Source: an uncultured Faecalitalea sp.
GTDB lineage: Bacteria; Bacillota_I; Bacilli_A; Erysipelotrichales; Erysipelotrichaceae
Assembly (NCBI GenBank): GCA_946408025.1
Contig: CAMJQJ010000010.1
Span: 1-37,381 of the forward strand
Direction: 5' to 3'
Length of the DNA stretch: 37,381 bases
How positions within the stretch are numbered: position 1 is the first letter of the stretch; every line of letters begins with the position of its first letter. Below the pieces are notes generated by a model, which worked only from the letters and a program-made list of their open reading frames with translations, did no database searches and had not been told where the DNA came from. This document shows, piece after piece, positions 1-7,390 of the stretch. The translations under genes were made by a program, and so were the position numbers.

Positions 1-73
1 TACTCCCCTATAAAAATGGCTATTTATCAACTGTTTGTTGTGACATAGCCTTATAAAAAAAGAATGTGTATAT

Positions 74-403
74 TTGGAATTTTGTCACGGATATGTAAGT
101 ACTAACCCTCCTTATCAACAAATAGATGGAAAGGTTATTATTGAAAATGTAGATTTAGATTCAGCGTGTATATTATTTTTAAGTGAATTGGGAAAATATG
201 GAGAATTTAATGGTAAAAAGATTTCTCTTAAAGAATTTGTGAAAGAATATGATGATTTTTATTTTGAAATTTTAGATGAACTTTATGGATATAATCAAGT
301 TGAATATATTGGCTATATTCGTTCTCCCAAAATAGATGAGTTGACTCAAATGTCTCTATCTTTATATTTTTCTGGAGATATTGTATATGAAACTGATGAA
401 TGA
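74..403 (+). CDS. Hypothetical protein, possibly 5'-truncated
   Basis: I do not recognise this 109-residue acidic protein (many Asp, Glu and Tyr; no signal peptide, membrane segment or Cys/His cluster). It is the only plausible plus-strand gene and it converges on the cell-wall hydrolase gene. The start is a TTG with no good ribosome site in front of it. The frame stays open upstream to a TGA at 41-43, with a run of seven A residues (55-61) just before. The gene may therefore be the 3' remnant of a longer gene, or carry a frameshift at the A-run. There is no ATG near the N-terminus. It could be host or adjacent-cargo DNA rather than ICE backbone. Confidence 0.45.
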   Translation: MEFCHGYVSTNPPYQQIDGKVIIENVDLDSACILFLSELGKYGEFNGKKISLKEFVKEYDDFYFEILDELYGYNQVEYIGYIRSPKIDELTQMSLSLYFSGDIVYETDE

Positions 404-464
404 AGTAATTGATTATAATATTCGTAGTTATAATATAGAAGGTAAAAATTAAAGAATAGATAAT

Positions 465-499
465 AAAAGAGAAAGAATACCAGTTTTATTCTTTCTCTT
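465..499 (-). terminator. Rho-independent terminator after the CwlT-like gene
   Basis: A perfect 12-bp inverted repeat (467-478 with 488-499, 9-nt loop) lies 8 bases beyond the hydrolase stop codon. Read on the minus strand the stem is followed by TTTTATT. It probably ends the long leftward transfer operon. The plus-strand side lacks a strong T-run. Confidence 0.75.
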
Positions 500-506
500 A
501 ATATAA

Positions 507-2159
507 TTAATTAGTTGGAATTGCATATTCCACACCATGACAAATAGATATGAATTGACTGAGCGTATAGGTTACTGTATGCCAGTCTTTTTTTGCTTCT
601 GCAAAAGAATTGGTCTTACCATCTAAGTTTCCTTCTTGAATGGTTATATTTGTACCATCCCATCCAATAACGATACCAACATGATTGCGTCCAATGCAGG
701 AAAATATAGCTCCTACTGCTGGAGTATTTGATAATTTGAATTTATCTGGATGAGCATTCACAAGCTGCTTAGCACATTTCCAACCATCCCCAGTAAATCC
801 AGGACTATAACCGTGAATCTCATAAAACCTTCCCCAAGCAAACCATGTACATTGACCATACAATCCAACTCGACTATATGGATTATTGCTTCCCCAAGCT
901 TCCGTATTATTGAAGTTTGGTTGTTCACGATAATTGCCAAAACCGAGTCCAACATATCGCATGACATGTTCTACATAATAGGGATCACCATAGGTATCCC
1001 AACCTAGCTCAGCTTTTTTTTGATCAGAGAATACTTTTGCGTTTGCTTTGGAATAGCCACCAAAGTTAGTGATTGCCCATTGAATATATCCATTTCCATA
1101 ATTGTAGCCTTGTAGAGCCAATGATATATGATCATTATCAAAAATATCTTTGACTCCTGCTTGTTTGAAACAATTGGACAAATAGTGAATACCTACTTCA
1201 ATAGAGTATTCTGGTTCTTCTATTCCATTTGGTTTTTTTGGATACTTTGTATTATATGGGCACTCAGAAGCTTGCATTGGATCATTACCTTTCCCACCAC
1301 TCTCTTGCATCATTACAGCGGAAATGATAGGAACATAATCTTCCATATCATATTGCTTGGCATATTTCTCAATCGTTTCTTGATAGGCGATGACTTCTGG
1401 ACTTAATGGTTCATAGGTGCTACCAACAGTTGAATTATCCGATAAGGCTGCAAATACACCGATAAATAATGTAATGACCAGTAATAAGATCAATGTAGTA
1501 CCTAAAGATAAAAGTCTATTGATAGATAAAACGGATTTCTTGATAAATTGAAAGCTTGCTTTAAGACCAGAAGTTACTTTTGATCGAATCGTTTTAGTAG
1601 AATGGAGTGTTTGATTATTCAGTTTCTTTTTAAATATGAGTCGATTTCTAGATAATTTCTCTGATGGAAATTTAATTGGTTCGTTTCTATGAGAAGTGAG
1701 TCCATTTCTGATGGAATGAAGTTTCTTTTGGCTATTAACTTGTGTTTCTCTTTTGATGACGCTTTGCTTGATTGGCTTTTGATGAACAGAAGCAACATTG
1801 TCTTTATTTGTACTAGTTGATAATGGCTGTTCATTTGAAGATAGAACGTCTTTTCTCTTAAGTGATGTTGTTTGTTCCATCTTCTTTTTGATCTTTGATT
1901 TCGCTTTTGATTCTTTGAATTGTTGTTTAAGTTTCGATGTTGAACGATATGCAGTGGATTTTTCTGTAGAAACGATCTTATTGATAGCGTAGTTTTCTTG
2001 CTTTTGTTCACTGTTATTGACTTCGCTACCTGAGGATTGTTTTATAGAGTCTATTTTGTTCTTTAGACCTATATTTTTGATATTACAGTGTAGTTTATCA
2101 TCTGTGCTTTTTTGCTTTAAATGAGAATCTATGTTTTTTATCTTGAGCTTACTAGACAT
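507..2159 (-). CDS. CwlT/VirB1-like peptidoglycan hydrolase (lysozyme-like + CHAP)
   Basis: This is a bifunctional cell-wall hydrolase that opens peptidoglycan for the conjugation channel, like Tn916 CwlT/Orf14. Residues 1 to about 210 are very rich in Lys, Ser, Gln and Asn and probably cytoplasmic. A membrane segment follows at about 216-238. A lysozyme-like domain has the catalytic Glu at 286 in MQESGG, and a C-terminal CHAP domain has Cys437 in YGQCTWF and His493 in NHVGIV. At 550 residues it is much longer than Tn916 CwlT, mainly through the N-terminal extension. It is the last gene of the leftward transfer operon, 15 bp after virB4. No Shine-Dalgarno site precedes the ATG; a hairpin and a T-run lie there instead, so expression may be kept low. 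The domain assignment is firm, the start less so. Confidence 0.9.
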   Translation of the reverse strand: MSSKLKIKNIDSHLKQKSTDDKLHCNIKNIGLKNKIDSIKQSSGSEVNNSEQKQENYAINKIVSTEKSTAYRSTSKLKQQFKESKAKSKIKKKMEQTTSLKRKDVLSSNEQPLSTSTNKDNVASVHQKPIKQSVIKRETQVNSQKKLHSIRNGLTSHRNEPIKFPSEKLSRNRLIFKKKLNNQTLHSTKTIRSKVTSGLKASFQFIKKSVLSINRLLSLGTTLILLLVITLFIGVFAALSDNSTVGSTYEPLSPEVIAYQETIEKYAKQYDMEDYVPIISAVMMQESGGKGNDPMQASECPYNTKYPKKPNGIEEPEYSIEVGIHYLSNCFKQAGVKDIFDNDHISLALQGYNYGNGYIQWAITNFGGYSKANAKVFSDQKKAELGWDTYGDPYYVEHVMRYVGLGFGNYREQPNFNNTEAWGSNNPYSRVGLYGQCTWFAWGRFYEIHGYSPGFTGDGWKCAKQLVNAHPDKFKLSNTPAVGAIFSCIGRNHVGIVIGWDGTNITIQEGNLDGKTNSFAEAKKDWHTVTYTLSQFISICHGVEYAIPTN

Positions 2160-2167
2160 AAAAAAGT

Positions 2168-2193
2168 AAGAGGTCTATTTGATAAGACCTCTT
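2168..2193 (-). terminator. Hairpin overlapping the virB4 stop and preceding the hydrolase start
   Basis: AAGAGGTC and GACCTCTT form a perfect 8-bp stem with a 10-nt loop. The stem includes the virB4 stop codon and its last codons. On the minus strand it is followed by AC and six T residues running into the next ATG. It looks like an intrinsic terminator or attenuator placed between two transfer genes. The plus-strand reading also has a short T-run. Confidence 0.6.
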
Positions 2194-4532
2194 TTTCGTT
2201 GTTCCTCTAGATCAGAAGGTTTTGTAGAATTGATAATATATAACATAGATTCTAGATCAATGAGCATTCTAAAAGGTACAAGCGTTGATCCAAACTTGAT
2301 AAGACCTCTACCACTTTCAACATCTTTAAAGTATTGCATTTGTTCTGGGGAAATTTCTAATAGCTTACATAGTTCTTCAGCATCATTTGCAGCTTGATTT
2401 AACATGATAAAGAATTGTGTATTGGCAAAGATAGAACGTGACTCTTCATCTTGTAATAAATACTCAACATTTTGTGTAATGGCTGTTGGATACGCATTTC
2501 TTTTTCTGAATTGTCTCCAAGCTGAATTGAAGAAGGTTGCACTTTCTGGATTTGAATAGACGACATGAAATTCATCGATATAAACATGAGTTCTTTTTCC
2601 ATTTTTCCAGTTTTCATTGACTCGGTTGATGATCTGGTCTGTGATCACTAGAAGTCCCATTGTTTTTAGATTTTTATCTAATTTATGGATGTTAAATGAA
2701 ATGATACGATTTTTCGTGTTCACATTTGTATGATGGGCAAATAAGTTCATGGAACCTAAAGTAAAAAGCTCCATCTTCAAAGCTAATGTTCTTGCTTGCG
2801 ATTCAGGCTGATTCAATAGCTCTTCTCTAAGATCAACAAGGGTAGGCATGACTCCAGTTTCTTCGTATTTTTGGTAAACAATGCTGATACAACGATCAAG
2901 GATACTTCTTTCTTCTAGGGAAACAGTACCTCTGTTGACACTTTCAATCAAAGATAAGATAAATTGAGCTTTATCCTTATAGGAATCTCCAGAATCACCA
3001 TAACCTAGCGTGATATCCATGGCATTGATATGATCTTTACCACCTGCATAGATTTCAATGACCTCGCCACCAAAGTGATTCATGATGACATCATACTCTC
3101 CTTCAGGGTCACAGATAATGATGTCATCGTCACTGGATGCCATCGTCGCTTCTATCTCATGTTTGACAAGAAAAGATTTTCCTGAACCAGGAACTCCCAG
3201 AACAAGAGTGTTTGGATTCTTTAATTTTTCCTTATTACAGATGATCATGTTATTTGTTATTGTATTTTGACCATAATAGATACCACCTTTATCCATGATC
3301 TCTTGAGCACGGAAAGGAGTAAGGGTTGCTAGTGCTTCTGTTAGCATTGTACGAACCATATACTGTAATCGATTGACACCAAACGGAATGGTCGTTACAA
3401 GAGCATCTAGCTGTCTGCTTGGTAAGAAGATCGTGCTTAGATCAACAAGAATAGCACGAGCTGTATCTTTTAAAATAGCCGTATCGGCATCAAGTTCCTT
3501 CTTAGTATCGGCAAGATGTACCAAGGTCATGTTCGCAAGCATCATTCTTTCATCTCTGGAAGTGAGATCATTCATCATTTCTTCTATTTCTTTTTTTCTT
3601 GTGACAAGTTCATATGGTGGATTTGTCGCAAAGTTATTGTTGGCAATTTGCTTCTGAGAAAATGTCGCAATATTCGTATCTACACCTAACATCTTGTTGT
3701 TTGCCTCCAACATAGCTTCATCGGTAGGAATCGTATAGAAATCGATGCTGAACATCATGTTTTTATTAAGAGAGCATAGGTTTAGAAGAAATTCGACATC
3801 AAGATATTGAGGAAGCTTGGAAAAGTATAGAGCACGACCATATTTTTCGTTGATATTGAAATATCCATTATTAAATTTTAAATGCTTAGGGCAGATATCA
3901 TCTTTAAAGGAATGACCATGCTTTGCTGAAGATTTTATATCAAAATTAAAGAAATCTTCTTCACCAGGACGATAGAAATCGTGAAATATCTTTAATCTTT
4001 CGTTTAGCGAAAGTTCAATAAGCTGTGAGCCAAGACGCTTAAAATGTGAACTCATTTCGTTATATAAACGCCCAAAATAAGAACGTGCTTCTTCGATATC
4101 CTTTTTGAAACAAGTGATGGTGATATATTTTTCCTGAATGATATTCGAACAATTTTCCATGTTCTTGATCAACATTTGATTATATTCTTCAATAAATGCA
4201 TCGAAGCGAGGATCGTCTTTTTTCTTTAAAAGGATATCTTCTTTGAATTTAGCAAAATCGATCTTTCGATTATTGATCGTAATCTTTACCATGACACTGG
4301 AATCAAAGGAATTCAACAATTCTTTATACATCTTTATGATAAATTCCTTGCTATCATCACTGGCAATAGAGAAATTGATATCTAAAAAACGATAGGTCTT
4401 ACTAAAACGATTCTTCATACGAAAAATACCGTCAGAATAGACGGTATCAACAGGAATCGTATCTTGAATGGATCTTGAAATCTTGATTTTTTCTTTATTT
4501 TGTCTTTGCATCTTTAATTGACTTTTTATCAT
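2175..4532 (-). CDS. virB4: VirB4-family conjugation ATPase
   Basis: This is the VirB4/TrbE-type ATPase that powers assembly and substrate movement in the type IV secretion channel. At 785 residues it has the usual length for Tn1549-type elements. Walker A is GVPGSGKS at about residues 441-451, with a matching IIICDPEGEYD segment just after. The Walker B region contains THVYIDEFHVVY, and a GRGLIKFG segment lies near the C-terminus. The start at 4532 overlaps the end of prgI by 38 bp and has AAAGGAG 13 nt upstream. A second ATG at 4511 (MQRQNKEK) is possible but has a weaker ribosome site. Overlap with prgI implies translational coupling. Confidence 0.95.
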   Translation of the reverse strand: MIKSQLKMQRQNKEKIKISRSIQDTIPVDTVYSDGIFRMKNRFSKTYRFLDINFSIASDDSKEFIIKMYKELLNSFDSSVMVKITINNRKIDFAKFKEDILLKKKDDPRFDAFIEEYNQMLIKNMENCSNIIQEKYITITCFKKDIEEARSYFGRLYNEMSSHFKRLGSQLIELSLNERLKIFHDFYRPGEEDFFNFDIKSSAKHGHSFKDDICPKHLKFNNGYFNINEKYGRALYFSKLPQYLDVEFLLNLCSLNKNMMFSIDFYTIPTDEAMLEANNKMLGVDTNIATFSQKQIANNNFATNPPYELVTRKKEIEEMMNDLTSRDERMMLANMTLVHLADTKKELDADTAILKDTARAILVDLSTIFLPSRQLDALVTTIPFGVNRLQYMVRTMLTEALATLTPFRAQEIMDKGGIYYGQNTITNNMIICNKEKLKNPNTLVLGVPGSGKSFLVKHEIEATMASSDDDIIICDPEGEYDVIMNHFGGEVIEIYAGGKDHINAMDITLGYGDSGDSYKDKAQFILSLIESVNRGTVSLEERSILDRCISIVYQKYEETGVMPTLVDLREELLNQPESQARTLALKMELFTLGSMNLFAHHTNVNTKNRIISFNIHKLDKNLKTMGLLVITDQIINRVNENWKNGKRTHVYIDEFHVVYSNPESATFFNSAWRQFRKRNAYPTAITQNVEYLLQDEESRSIFANTQFFIMLNQAANDAEELCKLLEISPEQMQYFKDVESGRGLIKFGSTLVPFRMLIDLESMLYIINSTKPSDLEEQRKRGLIK

Positions 4533-4890
4533 TGGTTTTTATAGACTCCTTTCTAATGTTTTCGATTCTTTTCTTTGTTAGTTCATAAAAATAGTTATAA
4601 GGTACATATTCCAGCGGATAGAAATGAAGTAGGGTAGAGCGATACAGTTCAATCAAAAAGCGTTCAAATGTCATACCTTGGATCGTGATAAATCCAATGG
4701 CAGCAAATGGTAAAGCGCCTATCATGCATACCCAACTTGTTAATTCCATGCCTAGTTTATCTATGAAAGTAAAATACAGAAAGACTGCGATTCCACAAGC
4801 AAAAGCTGAAAATATAAACTGACGCATGGATAATCCAAAGAATATGCTTTCCTTAAAGTCTCTAATTTCTTTATTGATTTTTAGTTGCAT
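4495..4890 (-). CDS. prgI: PrgI-family transfer protein (VirB3-like position)
   Basis: A 131-residue membrane protein of the PrgI family, encoded just before and overlapping virB4, where a VirB3-like inner-membrane channel component is expected. The N-terminal MQLKINKEIRDFKESIFFGL is followed by two hydrophobic segments at about residues 25-45 and 52-72 and then a basic C-terminal tail. Its ATG has a strong AAGGAGG site 5 nt upstream. A terminator-like hairpin separates it from the sdpI-like gene, so it either has read-through transcription or a promoter I could not identify. Family assignment rests on the N-terminal pattern, size and the virB4 neighbour. Confidence 0.85.
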   Translation of the reverse strand: MQLKINKEIRDFKESIFFGLSMRQFIFSAFACGIAVFLYFTFIDKLGMELTSWVCMIGALPFAAIGFITIQGMTFERFLIELYRSTLLHFYPLEYVPYNYFYELTKKRIENIRKESIKTNDKKSIKDAKTK

Positions 4891-4910
4891 GTTTCCTCCT
4901 TATAAAAATA

Positions 4911-4947
4911 AAGAACTATTATCAAAATTGTTTGGATAATAGTTCTT
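4911..4947 (-). terminator. Terminator after the sdpI-like gene
   Basis: A perfect 13-bp stem (4911-4923 with 4935-4947, 11-nt loop) begins 12 bp after the SdpI stop. On the minus strand it is followed by TATTTTTATA. It should end the sdpRI transcript and insulate it from prgI. Its symmetry means it could also work on the plus strand. Confidence 0.75.
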
Positions 4948-4959
4948 CTTGATTAAGAT

Positions 4960-5616
4960 TTAATTATATTTTTTCGCTACTTTATAAGTGTAATAAATAT
5001 CAAATGGTAGTGAAGCAACAAGAATGATTAAAGATAAAAGTATACTGATAGGAGGGTGAAAAAATAGATTTGTAATGATTATTAGTATACCTATAATAAT
5101 AAAAGAAATTCCACCAAAACGTTGACATTTCTTCCATGTTATTTCATTTTTCATGCTCCATGTAGTTCTAAGGCCAATCATAGAATTCATCTTTACTTTT
5201 GGCATGATGTTTCCAAGAATCATTATAATTACACCTAGCGATATAAATATAAGTTGTGATGGATCAATAGGAACAGAAGCTAAGTTTTCCACTTTATTAA
5301 AATCTGTATAGAGAAAATAGAATGTCATGATATTAAATAATAATAACAGTAATATTCCTGTTATGATACCTATTTTTTGATTATTATTACCACCCTCTTC
5401 TTGCTTAGAAGCGTATTTTGTGATGATAAGCATTATAATACCAAAAATAATTGTTACACCAGGGAATATTAGCGTTTCGTATTTACTTCCCCATCGATCA
5501 ACTTCACCGCTGATTCCATAATGTGCTGGAATTTGATCTGGTAGAAATTTTAATGATATCAAAACAACAAGTAAAGGCAAAAACATTAGAAAGTAAAATA
5601 TTTTTTTATTTTTCAT
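4960..5616 (-). CDS. sdpI: SdpI-family immunity/membrane protein (DUF1648 + SdpI)
   Basis: A 218-residue integral membrane protein. An N-terminal DUF1648 module carries the signature IPAHYGISGEVDRWGSK after the first membrane helix. A C-terminal SdpI module contains MIGLRTTWSMKNEITWKKC between hydrophobic segments; six membrane segments are likely. In Bacillus subtilis, SdpI protects against the SDP toxin and sequesters the repressor SdpR at the membrane. Here it overlaps the upstream ArsR-type gene by 11 bp, the same sdpRI arrangement. No sdpABC toxin genes are in the window, so this is an orphan immunity or sensor unit carried as cargo inside the transfer operon. Its exact ligand is unknown. 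Confidence 0.88.
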   Translation of the reverse strand: MKNKKIFYFLMFLPLLVVLISLKFLPDQIPAHYGISGEVDRWGSKYETLIFPGVTIIFGIIMLIITKYASKQEEGGNNNQKIGIITGILLLLLFNIMTFYFLYTDFNKVENLASVPIDPSQLIFISLGVIIMILGNIMPKVKMNSMIGLRTTWSMKNEITWKKCQRFGGISFIIIGILIIITNLFFHPPISILLSLIILVASLPFDIYYTYKVAKKYN

Positions 5617-5893
5617 TTTCTTGTCCTCCTTTTAGATTACTTAACCATAAAATCGCTTCATCTAAGATTGAAAGATTAAGTTCGTAAAATATAAAATTTT
5701 TGTATTTTGTTTCATAAATGAGATCCGCTTTTTTTAATTTAGATAGATGATAGGACAGTGCTTGTGGAGACATGTTCATTTCTTTTGCTAGATCTCCTGA
5801 ATTTATCTTACCTTGTTGCAATATACTCAGTATTTTTCTTCTGTTGTCATCAGCCAAAGCCGATAGTATTTCATTTATCCCAAAATGTATCAC
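5606..5893 (-). CDS. sdpR: ArsR/SmtB-family repressor (SdpR-like)
   Basis: A 95-residue winged-helix repressor. The HTH is at about residues 10-75, with LADDNRRKILSILQQGKI followed by the recognition region MSPQALSYHLSKLKKADLI. No ArsR metal-binding ELCVC motif is present, which suits SdpR rather than metal sensors. It shares an operon with and overlaps the SdpI gene, and its promoter is bracketed by two near-identical palindromes, which suggests autoregulation. The start is uncertain. The frame is closed by a TAG three codons upstream of the GTG used here, and this GTG lacks a good ribosome site. A GAGGTGAT sequence lies over the GTG itself and might serve an unusual downstream start such as ATA. 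Confidence 0.85.
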   Translation of the reverse strand: MIHFGINEILSALADDNRRKILSILQQGKINSGDLAKEMNMSPQALSYHLSKLKKADLIYETKYKNFIFYELNLSILDEAILWLSNLKGGQENEK

Positions 5894-5899
5894 CTCGAA

Positions 5900-5923
5900 C
5901 TATTTAAATATTTCTTTAAATAG
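5900..5923 (-). promoter_or_regulatory. Palindromic operator 1 of the sdpRI-like operon
   Basis: A 24-bp imperfect palindrome (CTATTTAAA on the left arm, TTTAAATAG on the right) lies immediately downstream of the -10 box, where transcription should start. A second copy lies upstream of the -35 box. The arrangement fits autorepression by the ArsR-type protein. This is inferred from the sequence only. Confidence 0.7.
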
Positions 5924-5952
5924 ATTATACAATGACAACGATGAACTGTAAA
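5924..5952 (-). promoter_or_regulatory. Sigma-A type promoter for the sdpRI-like genes
   Basis: On the minus strand TTTACA (5947-5952) and TATAAT (5924-5929) are separated by exactly 17 bp, about 30 bp from the first gene. This is one of the best promoters in the window, and it shows that the pair is transcribed independently of the transfer operon. Confidence 0.8.
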
Positions 5953-5955
5953 TAC

Positions 5956-5979
5956 CTATTTAAATATTTTTTTAAATAG
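5956..5979 (-). promoter_or_regulatory. Palindromic operator 2 of the sdpRI-like operon
   Basis: This second copy of the 24-bp palindrome differs from operator 1 at one central base. It begins 56 bp from the first copy and lies just upstream of the -35 box. Two sites flanking a promoter suggest cooperative repression or looping. Inferred from repeat symmetry and position. Confidence 0.65.
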
Positions 5980-6279
5980 GTATTTGTATTAAAGTTAGAA
6001 GCTCTTTAATATTGATAAATGGGCAATCCAGAAAAATGTGCTTTTCTTGAAATCTTTTATTACTTAATTGGACTATAATTGTGTGTTTCTCCTCCTTCTT
6101 TTAGGCAAAATAAAAAGTAATTCTAGATTGAACTAAAATTACTTTAAAATGATATATTTTTGTATCGAACACTTGATTATATAACGTTACTGTTTACTGT
6201 AGCATTTACTGTATCATTCTCGTCATTTTTGCAGATAAATGATAGACTAACCATTATTTTTTAATAAAATCTATAGTTA
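5980..6279. other. Intergenic stretch between the sdpRI operon and the nucleotidyltransferase gene
   Basis: This 300-bp gap shows no convincing gene. It holds a terminator-like hairpin (6114-6145), three TTACTGT repeats (6187-6193, 6194-6200, 6206-6212) and a strong minus-strand AAGGAGG at about 6091-6100. That ribosome site is not followed by an ATG, GTG or TTG start at the right distance and may be a relic of a disrupted gene. Confidence 0.5.
6114..6145 (-). terminator. Terminator downstream of the nucleotidyltransferase operon
   Basis: AAAGTAATT (6114-6122) pairs with AATTACTTT (6137-6145) across a 14-nt loop. On the minus strand the stem is followed by TTATTTTG. It lies about 135 bp past the nucleotidyltransferase stop. 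It is AT-rich and so only moderately convincing. Confidence 0.5.
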
Positions 6280-7041
6280 TTACAATAATGGAAGTTCGTA
6301 TATTTTACATATAAGATCTATGATGTAATTTTTATCTATACCTTTGATACCGAGTTGCTTTAAATTGATATCTTCGTTTCTGATATTTTGAATAAAGAAT
6401 GAAAGATCGTCTTTGATCTCAGCAGATGTTTTTATATTTTGTTCTGGTGTTAATAACATTGACAGTCTGAAAATATCATTTTTATGTTTTTTTATGTCTC
6501 GACTATCAATAGATTCTCCAAGTTCTTTTCTTTTGCTTAGATCAATCCATGCTTTTGCTTTAAAAGGAATGATGTGTTCCGCTTTTAATATCGATATTCC
6601 ATCAACGATTTCAGAACCTTCTCTAAGAAATTCATAATATGTTTCATTTAAAAGAATGGCTGATAAACTAGAAATTTGATCATCAATATGAATTGGTGTG
6701 ATCTTTTGGTCAAATTCTTCAATCAGCCAATCCTGCTTTCTAGAAAAGAGTTCGATCATCATTGGATATTCTTGAGATTTTGGATGAGAAAATCTATAAA
6801 ACTGAGCGGTTCCACTACCTTTGTTTATGAAACGATATTCTGCCTCTTGTACATATTGCCAAAATCTTTTGCCAAACTCTTTTGTTAATGATTCAATAAT
6901 CAAGACCATGTCTATATCTTTTGTCGCACGAAATGGAAGATCATTCTCTGACATAAGCAATTCACAAGCAGTTCCTCCTATAATGACATATTCTTTTTCA
7001 AAACCTTTAAAATATTTTTTAAATGAATCTATTCCGATCAT
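6280..7041 (-). CDS. AbiEii-like nucleotidyltransferase, putative toxin
   Basis: A 253-residue protein of the DNA polymerase beta-like nucleotidyltransferase superfamily, resembling the AbiEii/AbiGii toxin group. The core is visible as IIGGTACEL (Gly22-Gly23-Thr24) followed by TKDIDMVL (Asp42 and Asp44), the two metal-binding acidic residues. Further on, a basic segment from KAKAWIDL to SRDIKKHKNDI (about residues 156-190) matches the conserved region of such toxins. AbiEii-type enzymes transfer nucleotides from NTPs to RNA or protein targets and release pyrophosphate. The start ATGA overlaps the stop of the upstream pyrophosphatase gene by 4 bp, so the two are translationally coupled. The target is unknown, and toxin activity is inferred from family and context. 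Confidence 0.82.
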   Translation of the reverse strand: MIGIDSFKKYFKGFEKEYVIIGGTACELLMSENDLPFRATKDIDMVLIIESLTKEFGKRFWQYVQEAEYRFINKGSGTAQFYRFSHPKSQEYPMMIELFSRKQDWLIEEFDQKITPIHIDDQISSLSAILLNETYYEFLREGSEIVDGISILKAEHIIPFKAKAWIDLSKRKELGESIDSRDIKKHKNDIFRLSMLLTPEQNIKTSAEIKDDLSFFIQNIRNEDINLKQLGIKGIDKNYIIDLICKIYELPLL

Positions 7042-7382
7042 ATTTCCTCCTTTTTCATTATTATATTTGATTTAAAAAATCGTTCTTGAAATTCAACTAA
7101 TGCTTTGATTTGTTCCTTGTTATATTTATTTGGTTCTTTACAAACAACTAGCTTATCTTCGTTATCATCTACTCTTTCGATAATAGCTATTACATATCCT
7201 TCAAATGTTTCAATGGGTAAGAACTCACCAACGATGTATGCATCTATTTCTTCACCATCTCCAGATATTGTATTTGGAATATACCCATAATTTAGGGTGT
7301 ATATGAGATCATATTTAGGATGTTTAGCTCCTAAAGGTCTATCTATCTTAATTTTTACGTATTTTCCTAAAAAATTTCTCAT
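7038..7382 (-). CDS. Short family I-like inorganic pyrophosphatase
   Basis: A 114-residue protein recognisable as a short inorganic pyrophosphatase. NYGYIPNTISGDGEEIDAY (residues 31-49) matches the NYGYI...DGDPVD region of family I enzymes, with Asp42 and Asp47 in the metal-binding positions and Glu44 replacing the middle Asp. DDNEDKLV (residues 72-79) matches the second Asp/Lys cluster. It lacks the C-terminal part of the E. coli enzyme, as other short Firmicutes relatives do. It lies 9 bp after the AbiEi-like gene and overlaps the nucleotidyltransferase by 4 bp (ATGA). Position and overlap suggest that it removes the pyrophosphate made by its neighbour and pulls that reaction forward, or acts as a control protein. 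Activity itself is inferred. Confidence 0.85.
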   Translation of the reverse strand: MRNFLGKYVKIKIDRPLGAKHPKYDLIYTLNYGYIPNTISGDGEEIDAYIVGEFLPIETFEGYVIAIIERVDDNEDKLVVCKEPNKYNKEQIKALVEFQERFFKSNIIMKKEEI

Positions 7383-7390
7383 GCATCATT

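Noticed and set aside
5980..6100. A 36-codon minus-strand open frame behind a strong AAGGAGG
   Set aside because: It has no ATG, GTG or TTG at the right distance (only ATT) and runs into operator 2 of sdpRI; I treat it as a relic or chance.
6187..6212. Three copies of TTACTGT as possible iterons or operator
   Set aside because: Short, AT-rich, irregular spacing, no linked gene or promoter; too weak to call.
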